From Halichondria panicea (lineage: Eukaryota > Porifera > Demospongiae > Suberitida > Halichondriidae): a DNA stretch of 64,000 nt. The position numbers were made by a program, and so were the translations under genes. Below, in pieces: positions 31,236 through 43,391 of this stretch (positions are counted from its first letter, which is position 1; every line of letters starts with the position of its first letter). The stretch covers positions 6,992,315-7,056,314 of the forward strand of contig NC_087382.1 in the NCBI RefSeq assembly GCF_963675165.1, read 5' to 3'. Below the pieces are notes generated by a model that was not told the DNA's origin, did no database searches, and saw only the letters and a program-made list of their open reading frames with translations.

Positions 31236-31815
31236 GTCCCAGTCCTTAATATACCTGAGTCTACCTACCTGTAAAAATTTGGGTCTCTACGAATCTTTAA
31301 ACAGGTCGCGGACGTTGAAGAAACTCACCGAACGTTCATTTTCTATAATGACATTTACTGTCTACGTGAGGGAAATTCCCAGGGAATTTCCCTATTATTG
31401 TTAATTATTTTTAACAAATAAAAGATGGCAAATCAGCCCAGTACTTACAATCATCAAGAGGAGCCAGGTATATTATAGCTACACTTCTTAACAAACATAA
31501 TTTAGCAACAGAAATAAGTAGCTAGCCACTCTTGTTTCAGATGTATGTATCCCGTGCCACTTGTCCACTTGTCCTCATAAACACTCCATAACAACCTACA
31601 GATAAGTAGTAAGTTAAGATAGACACGTCACTTACATTCTAGCCAATAGACTAGCGTTTCTCAGGCCTCCCACCACCTGGGGGAACCATCAATATAAATG
31701 TTATACGACAATTCCACGAAGTTTCCTGGGCCCTCCATGATGTGATCACCCATGTGATCACCCATCCCATCAGGCCTGCTACTACTAAGCACAATGGCAG
31801 TGATACCAGTACTAA

Positions 31816-32239
31816 ATTAGATACAAGTACACTGATCAGCTACGTAAAGGGACTAATACTCTGTGCGTGTGAACTGCTAGATTGCAGCCTGTTTTGCTTG
31901 TGCCTTTGAAACCGAACTACCCTCAGAGTAAGGTAGCTAGGCGTGGCCCAGTGGCCCAGAAGCTGATGGGCTATTTAATATTACACTTAGATCTATACCT
32001 AGTAGTTTAATAAGCGTGCACTTGCATGGTAATTATGTCGTAAAGGAAAGGAATATGTTTGCTGCGTCAGAGGACTTCGCTGCGTCAGAGGACTTTGAAG
32101 TGACACCTGCTTACTTGTGTGATTCTATATCGATAGATTATTCACACAATGGTTCTGATATTGGTGAAGTAATTCTGCAAGGTCGCCTTTTTTTTACACA
32201 TGGGAATTAAGGTAACCCCGAAGTCAACTGCGTTCATCT
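31816..32239. other. No gene recognised
   Basis: There is no coding match. It contains an 18-bp-period tandem duplication (GCTGCGTCAGAGGACTT at 32061-32077 and 32079-32095). Confidence 0.4.
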
Positions 32240-32760
32240 ATTCACAGAATTGATCACTCAAATACAGTAGCTAGGCGCTCTCGGGTGATCAATCGACAAG
32301 TGTATTCTGTGCCCTATCCCAATGCTGTATGGCATATAGATGGAAATAATAAAATGATCCATGCTGGTGTAGATGGTTTTACACGGCTTACACGGCTTAC
32401 ACGGCTCTACTACGGTGCTTGATGCATGATAAACTACATAACACCAGATTAGGTAAGGTCTGATCACGGCGGTGAAAATGTTTTGGTGTGGAGAGACACA
32501 TGTTAGAAAGACATGACATGACACCAGTGTTATAACTACCCATAACGAAAGGGTTGAAAAAATGTGGCGTGATATTACTTGGCGTGATATTACTTCTATC
32601 AGATTATTCTCTGCACTTGAAGCAGGTGTTCTAGACCCAGTGAATGAAGTTGACCAGTGAATGAAGTTGATATATTCTGTCTTCATTTTGTGTTCTTACC
32701 ACGAATAAACAAATCTCTCCAAGATTTCAGGGAAGCTGGAATTGCCACCGACTTTCAAGT
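32240..32760 (+). pseudogene. Integrase-like (DDE) transposase remnant
   Basis: Plus-strand blocks in several frames read PNAVWHIDGNNKMI and HAGVDGFTRL, then VRSDHGGENVLVW, then NERVEKMWRDIT, LDPVNEVD and FVFLPRINKSLQDF. The order HIDG, SDHGGEN, ExMWRD is that of a retroviral-integrase-like core found in some animal and fungal DNA elements, with the acidic triad still visible. Three tandem duplications (ttacacggc three times at about 32383, a 15-bp unit at 32566, a 17-bp unit at 32637) and several indels destroy the frame. Element ends were not found. Confidence 0.65.
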
Positions 32761-32785
32761 GAAGGAAATATGTCTCTGTGGTAAC

Positions 32786-33082
32786 TGTGGTAACTCTGAC
32801 TAACTCTTTAGACTTAACCTTATTATTAGTAGTACATATTTGTGGGTTTTAGTGGTAGTCTCTGTATGCATATTATTAGGTATGGTTTCCTGTCTGACCT
32901 GTTTAGTTCTAGTTAAACTGGTTTTGTTTCTGTGTGTATTTAAGTCAGTGTTTGTGCACAGTGTTCAGTTGTCATTATCAGATTCAGATGCTAGGTGAAC
33001 CCCTGTCCCTAGACATAATGCAGAGTAACAATATATCTATAAGGCTGATCTAGAGTATTGCTAGGCTATCAAGGATATAACA
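32786..33082 (+). repeat. 5' LTR of gypsy-1
   Basis: The 297-bp repeat starts TG and ends ACA. A 9-bp duplication of TGTGGTAAC lies directly at its start (32777-32785). The truncated 3' LTR is at 37000-37040. Confidence 0.8.
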
Positions 33083-33110
33083 AATTGGCGACGAGGATAA
33101 AACTGTACCA

Positions 33111-36100
33111 ATGGCAACTCGAGGTAGCTTGCAAGAGTTCAATGCAGCTACTGATTCCATCACACAATACTTGGAGAGGGTGGATCTGTACTTCACAGCT
33201 CAAAGAATACAGGACGACTTGAAAGTAGCAACTCTACTATCGTCCATTGGAGCGTCGACATATGCTAGACTGAGCGACTTGTTGGCACCCACAAAGCCTA
33301 GTGCCAAGACATTGGCTGAGCTCACGGCCCACTGCAAAGACACTATGAACCTCCACGGATAGTGATCGCCGAACGCTTTCAGTTTCGTACCAGAGTCCAG
33401 AAGGAAGGAGAAGAGGAAACTAGCAATCCACTGTGGATTTGCGGGAGACAGACTGACAGAAGAACTTCGAGATCAGATCGTGGTGGGATTGCGGAAAGAG
33501 ACGGACAGGAAGAGGCTATTGACAGAAGCTGACCTGACGTACAAGCGAACACTTGAAATAGTGCAAGCATCTGAGTCTGCAGAGAAGACCACGAAGAGCC
33601 TTCAAAGACACGACACAAGTGAAGTCTTGTATACGTCAAGGAAACAGAAACACCAGAAATCAAGCAAAACACCCCCGCAGGATCAGCCAAGAGACTGTTA
33701 TCGCTGTGGTGGTAAACATCAGCCAGCAGTGTGCAAGTTTAAGGAAGCGGTATGTCACTACTGTAAGAAACCTGGCCACATTGCAAGGGTATGCCGAGCT
33801 AAGGCAAAACAAGAAAAAGGAAAGAAACCTACTCATCACATGGAGCACAGCTACGAGTCTGATGACAGTGTAAACCTGATCAATCATGTGGAAGAAAGGA
33901 ACCACCACCAACCACCATATGTGGTACATGTGTCACTGAATAAGGTTCCTATGGAAATGGAAGTAGATACTGGTGCAGCGATGTCGCTGATCAGCAACGA
34001 AACATTTCGACAACTTCAGAAGAACAAAACGTCTCAACAACTCCGAAAAGTCGCATTGAAACCTACGACGATACGACTACGTACGTACTCCGGACAACAG
34101 CTGGTTGTGCTAGGAACACTAAAAGTACATGTGAGGTACGAGGCACAACGAGCTGCTCTGTCAGTGCTAGTAGTAGAAGGTTCTGGACCTAGCCTATTGG
34201 GTAGAGATTGGCTTAAGAGTCTCCAATTGAATTGGAAGGAATTGGCTGCTATCCATTACACACCCCAGTACCTGCCATCTGTTGAGGAAACCCTCAGTAA
34301 ACACAAAGGTGTATTCAGTCCAGAGCTAGGAAAAGCTGCCCACGTTGAAGCAAAGTTACAAGTGGAGCAAGATGCAACTCCTACATTCTGCAAGGCAAGA
34401 AAGGTTCCGTACGCCTTACGTGAGAAGGTGGAAAATGAACTCAATCGATTAGAAGCAAACGGAATCATTGAACCAGTGAAGTTCTCTAACTGGGCTGCAC
34501 CTGTGGTCCCAGTGTTAAAACCTGATGGATCGATAAGAATCTGTGGAGATTACAAGCAAACAGTCAACAAAGCGGCTAAGCTTGACCCTTACCCTCTACC
34601 CAAAATCGAAAACCTCTTTGCTCGACTAGCAGGGGGGAAGAAATTTACCAAGCTAGATATCGCTCATGCGTATCAGTAGATTCCTTTGGACGAGGAGTCC
34701 AAGGACAGTGTCACGATCAACACCCACAAGGGTTTGTTTCGGGATAACCGACTACCTTTCGGGGTACACTCCGCTCCAGCCATATTCCAAAAGGCTATGG
34801 AAGGGTTGCTTAGAGACATTCCTTCGACGGTAGTGTACATTGATGACATTTTGGTTACAGGAGAAACAGAGGAGGAACATCTCCAAAATATCGACAAAGT
34901 CTTAACCAGACTGGGAGAAGAAAATCTCACACTGAAGAAAGGAAAGTGTCAGTTTCTACTGGACAAGGTGGAATACCTTGGGCATTCGATCTCAGCAAAT
35001 GGTTTAGAACCAACAGAGACCAAGGTCAGAGCCATCAGAGAAGCCCCAGCGCCTCAGAATGTACCACAGTTGCGCTCATTTCTAGGAATGGTGAATTACT
35101 ATGGCAAGTTCATCAAGGACGTATCGAGCAATCTAGCACCACTGTATCGGTTACTTCAAAAGAAGACCCAATGGAAATGGGGGATCCAAGAGAGAAAAGC
35201 CTTTGAGACGGTTAAACCTTTGAGACGGTTAAAGAACAACTAACAAAGTCACCGGTGCTAGAACACTATGACCCGTCTAAACCCCTCACAATGGCGGCTG
35301 ATGCTTCACCGTACGGAGTGGGAGCAGTGCTATCTCACATACAAGAGGATGGTACAGAGAAACCAATTGCCTTTGCTTCTCGCACCCTGAACGAGGTGGA
35401 GCAGAGGTACTCACAGCTAGACAAAGAGGCCCTGGCGATTACATTTGGCGTCAAACGATTTTATCAATACATCTATGGGAGGAAATTTTCCATCGTGTCC
35501 GATCACAAACCCCTACAGTATTTGTTAAATGAAAACAAGGCAATTCCAGCCATGGCATCTGCTACACTGCGACGATGGGCCCTAACCCTCAGTGCATACC
35601 AGTACTCGATCTCATACCGACCTGGAGAGAAAATTGCAAATGCAGATGGCCTGAGTAGATTACCTCTACCAGACACACCTAGAGAAGCGAAAGTTCCTGC
35701 AGAAGTGGTCCTGTTACTGGAAACCTTGCAAGCATCCCCCATATCGGCGAAACAGATTCGAAAATGGACAGATCGTGATCCTACTCAGTAGAGTACGAAC
35801 ATTCGTAATGAAAGGATGGAGGGAAGAAAGCGAGGATGCGTTAGCTCCATATCGACAAAGAAAAGACGAGCTCAGCACGATTGACGACTGTGTGCTTTGG
35901 GGAAATCGAGTCATCGTCCCAGTGGTTGGAAGACCAGATGTACTGGCCCCTATTACATGAAGGACACCCCGGAATATTGAAAATGAAGCTCCTAGCGAGA
36001 CAAGTCGTGTGGTGGCCAGGAATTGATTCAGATATTACAGGAAAAGTGCAAACCTGTGAGAAGTGTCAAATGAATCAAAAGTCACCTGCTGAAGCTCCAC

Positions 36101-36990
36101 TGCACCCCTGGGAATGGCCTAAAAGACCGTGGTCAAGGATACACATCGATCATTTGGGACCAGTGGAAGGAAAGATGGTCCTTGTTGTGGTAGATGCACA
36201 TTCTAAATGGATAGAAGCAGTGACAGTAGCCTCTACATCATCAGCAGCAACCATTCGAGTTTTAAGAAACCTGATGGCGACTCATGGTCTCCCAGAATTG
36301 ATATTTTCGGATAACGGTACATCGTTCACAAGCGAGGAATTCCAAACATTTGCAAAAAGCAATGGAATAAGACACCGTACCACTGCCCCGTATCACCCTG
36401 CAACGAATGGCTTGGCGGAAAGAGCAGTACAAGTGATAAAGAACGGGCTGAGAAAGAACTCTAAAGGAGATTTTGATTTGCGATTAGCAAGAATACTGTT
36501 CAAGTATCCAACGATACCTCATGCCACTACTGGAAGAATGCCAGCAGAACTACTTCTAGGAAGGAAACTGAGAACACATTTGGATTTGTTACATCCTGAT
36601 CTAGCCAAACGAGTAGAAGAAAAACAGAACTCTCAGAAAGTGAACCACGACAAAACGCAGAGGGAACGCTTATACCTAGAAGGCAATCCAGTCTATGCCA
36701 AGAATTTTCGGCCAGGTGACAAATGGTTGCCGGGAAAGATTTCACAGGTTCTAGGAACCAAAACATATATGGTGGAATTGGAGACTGGACAAGTGGTGAA
36801 AAGACACATCGACCAGTTGAGAAATAGACAAGCGATCATAAACTACATCAGAGGAGGATGACGATTACATAGTACCGGAAACGAATAGCGACTCCCCTGA
36901 GCAAGCAGACCCAACTCCGGAAGATCTGCCCGTGAGACGTTCAAATAGAACAACACGACCTCCCGACCGATATGGCCAACAATCTTAGAG
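33111..36990 (+). pseudogene. gypsy-1 gag-pol, broken
   Basis: Gag opens at ATG 33111 and stops at 33362, then continues in another frame. Two zinc knuckles follow (CYRCGGKHQPAVC and CHYCKKPGHIARVC). Protease has VDTGAAMSLI; RT runs to a TAG in HAYQ at 34677 and resumes with the YIDD box (VVYIDDILV). A 17-bp tandem duplication (35200-35216 and 35217-35233) shifts the frame before RNase H (AADASPYGVGAVL). A stop near 35790 and a further frame change precede the integrase, which keeps HEGHPG, CEKCQ, IDHLG, SDNGTSF and the Glu of the DDE triad. The tail is RRSNRTTRPPDRYG. There are at least five disruptions. Confidence 0.9.
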
Positions 36991-37040
36991 GGGAGGAGAT
37001 GTGGTAACTCTGACTAACTCTTTAGACTTAACCTTATTAT

Positions 37041-38478
37041 CACGTGCATGCATGATTAACAAACCACCACTAGAGTGGCCGTCATATGACGGCTTCAACG
37101 GGGAAAGGGTTAATGACTGTATGTATAAAATGCTAGGTATTGTATGAAATGGATCTTGTACTTCGAAGAGAGAATGTCTATGAAGGGTTTCAGAAGCAAT
37201 GGATGATTAGGTATGCACTCTCTCATGATAGCCCGGGGAAACAAATGAGAGATGCTATGAGGGTCACTTCCGATGATTTTCAAAAATTTGCTGTGTACGC
37301 TGTGTTGGAGCTATGCGCACGCTGTAGGTACCAGCACATGCGCATTGAGCTGCTCTTTCACATGGTATCTTTAATATGCTGCCTCGAGGTACGCTTGGTA
37401 CAATAATGTTGAAAGAAAAGTGACCGTTTAATAATGTTTCAAGATCTTTGTAGTACAACCTTAGTGAGGTTCTAGAGCAGCTACACAGTGAGAATATCAA
37501 TGCTTATGGCCTTATTGAGTGAGAGGATAGTGACTGGGATCATAACTAGATAAGAAGCTACCTCAAGCTAAAGAATATCGAGCCTGAAGGCCTGAGGAAG
37601 AAGCTCTTGCGATTGATAAACTTCTTGGATCTGGTAAGTCTAGAGTAGCATATGTACTACAGTCTTGTAGGCTTCAGTATAACTGTATTTAGGCTAGTTA
37701 GTACAGCAGTGGACATCATGAGCCACCATTGAACTTGTAAACCTGTGTGGGTACGACCTCACAGAGAACTTTATGCAGATCTTGATTGAACCATGTCACC
37801 GTGAGAACATTGAGAACACTTATTTAGTGTCTTTAGCCACTTTGTGCCCTCATACAATATTATTTGTGTACATAATTGTGAATGTTTGTAAACAATTGCT
37901 AATTAGTGGGGGTGGTCAGTTGCTAGGTAACGAAGATGGTGTCAAGATACCTCTGGGGTCTGCGCTACCTGTAGGAAATAGTTACAAGTCATTTCAATGT
38001 ATGGTTCATGATATATGAATTTTTAAAGAAAATTGTTATTTATTCTGTATTTTCTTGTTTTAATTAAAACGGGGAAAGGGTTAAACTGAGACTTTCTTGA
38101 ACGTTGGGAAGTTGGCAATCATCTCGTTCACTGTCTTAGGTTCAGGATCATCTAAGATTTCCTTATTAAATGTTCTTTTTTCTTTTCATAAGAGAACGAA
38201 CAGCATCGCCATCCGGCTTGGCCTGCTCCTTCAATGCAATGATATTTCGAAAGAAACATCATCCTCTAGATCATCACTTAGAGACGGATATGCATGTTTG
38301 TCTACTTTTGCTTGCAGGTTTTCTATTTGTGTTTTGGCACTTTACGTACAGACCAAGATGACTATAACAATTTAAACAAATAATTTACATTACAGCACAA
38401 AGAGCACTAGAGCAATAAGCAATATCACACTCCTTTGTTGCAGGTTTTGGTACATACGTCATTAGAATTGTGCCCACT
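37041..38478. other. Unassigned region with two TTAA-type element ends
   Basis: The motif AACGGGGAAAGGGTTAA occurs in the same orientation at 37097-37113 and 38068-38084. It resembles the CGGTTAAAGGGTTAA ends of the piggyBac-type elements further right. A palindrome GCCGTCATATGACGGC precedes the first. The open frames between (for example 37140-37406) match nothing I know. Confidence 0.4.
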
Positions 38479-38560
38479 ATATGTGACAGGCTCTGGGAAA
38501 AAGGAGCAGATATTGGTATTGAGACTACAGTGTATAATCTTCTTGCTTATAGTAATGGTG
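38479..38560 (+). repeat. Partial TGTGACAG-family MITE
   Basis: ATATGTGACAGGCTCTGGGAAAA is followed by GGAGCAGATATTGGTATTGAG and ACTACAGTGTATAATCT. The same blocks occur in the reverse of 59215-59130, with short internal deletions. The other end is absent. Confidence 0.75.
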
Positions 38561-39310
38561 AAGATGTTTTCATATGGATGGCTATGTATGTTTCTTCCCA
38601 CGTTGAGTTCAAGTGACACGTCGGCTGCAGCTGTAGTAATCAGCCCCATGGCCTAATGGAGCAACAAGTGAGTTGTTGAAAGATGTTTTAGCTTTGTGTT
38701 TTTTTAGGTGGGGCAAATCACCATGCCGCTGCTCAAGGAAGTTATAGATTTGGTAAGACTTTTATATTATGCATGGAATCACTTTACCCATGGCGTCAGT
38801 TCTTTACAACTCCTTTCGCTAAACAACACCTTGTTCTAGTTGCTATTGATGAAGCTCACTGCATCACTGATTGGTCCAGGGTAGTTATGTATACAGGGTA
38901 GTTAAGTATACTTGTTTAATTGGCACCTTATTAGAAGGGGGCCTCTTTTAGTAGTGCGGTATATAATTTTTCTTCTTAAAATAGGGGGAAGTCAAATCGG
39001 CCTGCCTTCAGTTGTTTGAGAGCTTTAACAAGAGTGCCTTTCATGGCAAGTGAAACACAAGATGAAAGTCTCTCCATCTCGTACATCCAGTACATCCAGT
39101 TTTTGTCTCCCAGCCACTGGATCGCCTATGGAGGTGAGTATAATTATATATACCTTTCTGAAAGTTCTATAATTATTAGACTGACTTAGCTGGAGTGAGT
39201 GGAATTCTTCGTGGAATTCTTCGGTGTGCTTCGGTGTGCATCTCCAAACAGCATCCCTGATTTTTGTTCGTACCAAGAATGATGCATGTGAAGTGTATGG
39301 TGTCCTGAAC
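38560..39310 (+). pseudogene. RecQ-like helicase remnant
   Basis: Plus-strand pieces in order read GEDVFIWMAMY (degenerate motif I), SAAAVVISPMA with LMEQQ (motif Ia), WRQFFTTPFAKQHLVLVAIDE with AHCITDW (motif II, DEAH box), ALTRVPFMA (motif III region) and FVRTKNDACEVYGVL (start of the C-terminal helicase domain). The pieces are in different frames with insertions between. The family matches the helicase fragments in the TIR elements at 11.7-17.1 kb, so this may be a third, older copy. Inverted repeats were not found. Confidence 0.7.
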
Positions 39311-40029
39311 ACAGATCATGCATCATTGACAGTTGATAATAAGGACTGACTTCCAACCGTTGTCTGGTGGGATTTTGAATGGTATATTTTAACAATAATC
39401 TTGTTGGAGACATCAAGGTTTATGGTGCGGAATCAATGAACTGCATCAGGCTCGTGTTTTCTTAGTGTGCCAAATATTTATGATCAAACTTCTGTTTATA
39501 TAGCTTTTTGGGCGTGCTGCCCGCGCTCAATGTTTTTTACAGTAACAAACAAAAGAACGTAAATCCAGTCATCGAAAATTTTTGTAGAAGAAAGTTTATG
39601 TTGTCAGCTGTAGGATGCGTCGACTGATACATCATAGATACTATAAATTACATGGATATGAAACGCCCCTAGATTACGGATGATTGTCTCACTGCTGCCA
39701 ACCGAGAAAGGAGCTAATAGAAGGTAAAGAATCATGTGTTAGCAGAATATAAAGTAACTAATTGAAGTGCTACCATTGTGATTGGCTTTAACTAGATATG
39801 TTTTAGTTACGTTTTGCAGCTGATTTATGATAACTTTGTGTCAGTTGATCTGCTGTTTGAAGAACATTGCTGTGTTTGTGTTTGTGTTTGTGTTTATTTT
39901 TTGTGTAGTAGTTAGCCAGTAGGTATGGGTACTGGGTGTATCTACTTTAATTAACTAGCTGGGTGCCCTTCTTTGTGCCCTTCTTTGTGTCAGTTGATTC
40001 TTTGTGTCAGTTGATTTCATTTATTACTT
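39311..40029. other. No gene recognised
   Basis: The region is AT-rich with short duplications (GTGCCCTTCTTT twice and TTTGTGTCAGTTGATT twice near 39970-40015). No coding match. Confidence 0.4.
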
Positions 40030-43000
40030 ACCTTTAACCGCCACGAGCCACCCTGACTTTTTTGCGAAATTCTAATTCTGCGATACTTAGGAAGTACCTG
40101 TATAGAGGAAGAGCTGTAGAATCACGTGCAATTTAGTCTAGAATTTTTCAAGCCACGTTGCTATGTTAAAATTTCATTAGCTATGGCTAGGTTGTTTACT
40201 TGTGCCGATGTGCTTGAACAGCTTGAGGACAGCAATGGCTCTGGTGAACTACAAGGTTGTAAGTGGATGTTTTAACAGCAACACACTGACCACCAGAAGT
40301 TGTCTTCTAAGTGTAACCTACAGCAACCGAACTATTTTTGCAATGATCTGACACAAAATTAACGAATAATTGTACAGTATTAAACAACATAAAGTCATTT
40401 ACATCAACCTTTAACTTTAGAAATGAGCACCTACTCCCAGCATTGTCGAGTTTGTGGATCTCGCTTTAAAACCAGGAAAGGCCCTCAAAGTCGGACATTT
40501 TCTTGCTCAGACAGACACGATGATCTCCTTGAGGTGTTCGGAATAACTGTTCGAAATGATTCAGAGGCAACCCATCCAAAATCATACTGTCACTCATGTA
40601 ACAATATTATTTATCATACACACAAGAATTTTCAGTGTGGGAAACCCCATAAATTGATTGCACAATGGCTAGCCCACAGCAAAAGCAATTGCTCTGTGTG
40701 CGAAAGTAGCAGCACTCCCAATGTTGGCCAAAGAAGCACCTGGTAGACCAGCAAAAGGCTCCTTCAATGTGGCGATTGGGCTAATAGCTCCCCCCACCTT
40801 CTGTTTCTTGTTCCACACGATGTTTTTGACTGTCCTATTTGTATGGAAATTGTTGACAAACCTGTTGAGCTGAAGGTGTGCCGTACTCTTGTGTGTGCTG
40901 TCTTCGAATTTCTAAAACAACGTCATGTCCTTGCTGCCATTTAGAGCACCTCGACGATCTTGATACTATCCAGCCTCCTTCTGAGATTACGCTCGGAAGT
41001 CAAATGCAGCAATTGCAAGAAACTGGGTAAATTGGTAAATTGGAAGAGCTCACATTGACAGCTTGTGTGGGACCCAGACCTTCAAACCAGCACCCCTCGT
41101 CCCTTCTGATCTATTGAGCACGCCATCCCAGCTCATCCAGCGCAGTATGCGGAACTCTCACATTCTGGAGGTCAAGGTAGGAACAAAAATTGGCGTGCCA
41201 TACATTTCGTATTCATGTGTATAATACTTTGTACAGCCACGCACACTGATGCAAATCAGTTCACCGAGAGTGTCCAGTGGGACTGCTAGCCAAACCACCC
41301 TCAGACGCCGGAGTTCTGAGCTGTTGGCCGTTCGGACAAGAGTGAGCGGTGGTGAGGAGGTGGTTCAATTGTCGAATGAGGTGAAGATGGTAGTTGATTG
41401 AGGAGCTGAAAGGATGCTTTCGGGTGGAGTTCTCAGTGACTCAAAGCCTGGGAATCCTGATGATTCCAAGTAACAAGCTGAAAGGTAAACAATTAATTTC
41501 CCTTACATCTTTTTAATTGAAAATGTTCTTTGAAGGATGTTGGCTTTGAAGGATGTTGGGGCCAAACATCAAGATTGCTTCTGAAAAGAAGATGAGGAGG
41601 CTGCTTCGCTCGCAGGGGTTGACAATCTACGCTCTCAACTAGTGCCTTTCGCATTCGCATTCCCGCTTGTGGAGATAAAGAATGTACCAATGTGCTTTAC
41701 TCCAAGTCTGTGGAAGGACATGCTCAACTTTAATGATGATTCTGCGAGAAGGTTCAAATAAAGAAGGTTCAAATAAAGTCAATTTATATACATGTAGATT
41801 CAATTTCCATTTAGAGTGCACCGACACTAACATGGCATGAAGGGGATTCCAGATGATGTGATTTGGGTTAAGCTCGGGGGAGGAGGAAGTTTCAAAATGA
41901 CCTTCCAGATTTGCAATGTTAGTCATCCCAATTCCACGGAAAACACATGTGCTTATGCTACCAACCTCAAGATCGGGCTTGAGAGATTCCAGGATGAGGT
42001 GGACAGCCTTCCCAGCAAGACGTGGAGGTACGTAGGATTAAAAACAACAACTTAGTTATCGTAAGTTCGAGTTTTCCTCAGCGGTGACTATGAGTTCCTG
42101 TGTCACATGTATAGGCTGTTTAATCACATCAGAAGAACTGAAGAGCCCACCCACTAATGCCCACTAATGCCCACCAGAGCAGAACCACTGACAGCATCCT
42201 CGGAGATCAACCAGAATTTTATTGCAGCGGGAGGGAAGCTGAATAAAGCAAAGTTGTTTAACAACTGTGTAAGGAAATCAGTCCATCCCTTTAAATCAAG
42301 TAAGCATTTTAAATACACATAATTCACACATAATCCGAAATGCAGGTGTGCCCTCCAGGACTACACATTACTTTAGGGATATTTTATCCAATTGATGGAA
42401 GACGACTGTCATGAGCTTGACGTGGAGGAGGAGGATAGTCGCGAGAAGGATGGCCCATCTTACCTTTGCGAGAGCCAGGACTCTCAAGGATGAGCTAGAC
42501 AGGTAAATTTGACATTAATACAATAAATATATGCACTACGGAAATTTGCATAATTATAGAGCAAACGAAGAGGTCACTCAACTGAACGACCTGGTGGCTC
42601 TTCTTCTTGTCTTCCGTGAGGGGGAAGAGGGTGAAGACCCTGAGTTGCAAGAAGGGAAGGCCGTGCAAGCAAGGTTTGTGCTAATTAGTTATAGTCAACA
42701 CACTTACAGGATATTGAGTGGACCAAAGCTTCTGCGATAGTGGAAAAGGGGTTCAAAAAGGAGCCCTAGATCAAGCTTTAGACGGTTTTAACGTCAGTAG
42801 TACGCCTACTTTGTGGGAAACCAAACACTTCGGGTAAATTTAACTTTCAACTGTACAAACAACATAGAGCTTACGTTGAAACAACCACTTTCTATAGCCC
42901 AAGCACACGAGGGAGCTGTGTGACGCACTAGTGCTGGCAGCAGCAAACTATCGTCCTGCGATCGTCCAAAGAGCTGAAAAACTGCAGAGAAAGTATAGTG

Positions 43001-43284
43001 TTGTAACTGCTACACACAGATGTGCCTAGGTAAATATAAAATTGTATAGCGAAAAATGTTCACACATTTTTCATCCACAGATACAAACATCTCCACCTTC
43101 ATGAACTTCTACCGGCAGCAATTCCTGTTGTTATGTAATTATTACGTAATAGAACATTCTAGAATATCTATTTAACCATTGTGTTCGTTTTTATTTTAGC
43201 ACATGTTCTTACTCCTGATTTTGTCTCTTGTGTGCTCACTGTCTTGTGTGCTCACTGACTATTATTCCTATAATTATAACAACA

Positions 43285-43298
43285 GGTTATGGGCCCAG
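43285..43298 (+). promoter_or_regulatory. Primer-binding site for an internal initiator tRNA-Met fragment
   Basis: GGTTATGGGCCCAG directly follows the 5' LTR. It is complementary to the anticodon stem-loop stretch CTGGGCCCATAACC of eukaryotic initiator tRNA-Met. Drosophila copia is known to use such a half-tRNA primer. Confidence 0.8.
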
Positions 43299-43391
43299 AC
43301 ACCTACCTGTACTGACAAGCTAGTATTTTGATTGAGAGTTGGAAAACCGAACTGGAGTGTGACTGGCTGAGTAGAATCTTGTTATTCGAGT

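Larger units (their letters stand above)
27130..31245. mobile_element. TTAA-flanked MITE split by a MULE
   Basis: The ends GGACTGGGACC and, reversed, GGACTGGGACCGGGACCTTC continue as inverted repeats into AATTATTACTGAATCAGC and AAAACGCAG. TTAA flanks it at 27126-27129 and 31246-31249. A TTAA duplication points to piggyBac- or Kolobok-type mobilisation. Without the MULE and its repeat it is about 410 bp and has no coding capacity. Confidence 0.8.
26981..31815. mobile_element. Second copy of the TGTGACAG-family element, with nested insertions
   Basis: The left end (CAGGGCCTAGGAAAAC, then CCTTAACGCGGCAC) and the following bases to about 27110 match the reverse of 5555-5430. After the nested TTAA MITE and MULE, 31246-31815 continues the match to the reverse of 5420-4810 (CTACCTGTAAAAATTTGGGT, then ATCACCCATCCCATCAGG). 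The homology ends at about 31815 and no right-hand inverted repeat was found, so the copy is truncated. Confidence 0.75.
32786..37040 (+). mobile_element. Decayed Ty3/Gypsy LTR retrotransposon (gypsy-1)
   Basis: The 5' LTR (32786-33082, starting TGTGGTAACTCTGACTAACT) is followed by a primer site TTGGCGACGAGGAT. At 36999 a purine tract (AGAGGGGAGGAGA) precedes 41 bases identical to the LTR start (37000-37040). The 3' LTR then stops, so it is truncated and no target duplication can be read. The coding order is gag, protease, RT, RNase H, integrase. Confidence 0.9.

Noticed and set aside
37140..37406. Possible host gene of 88 codons
   Set aside because: No recognised domain, no flanking exon, and it lies between two TTAA-type element ends.
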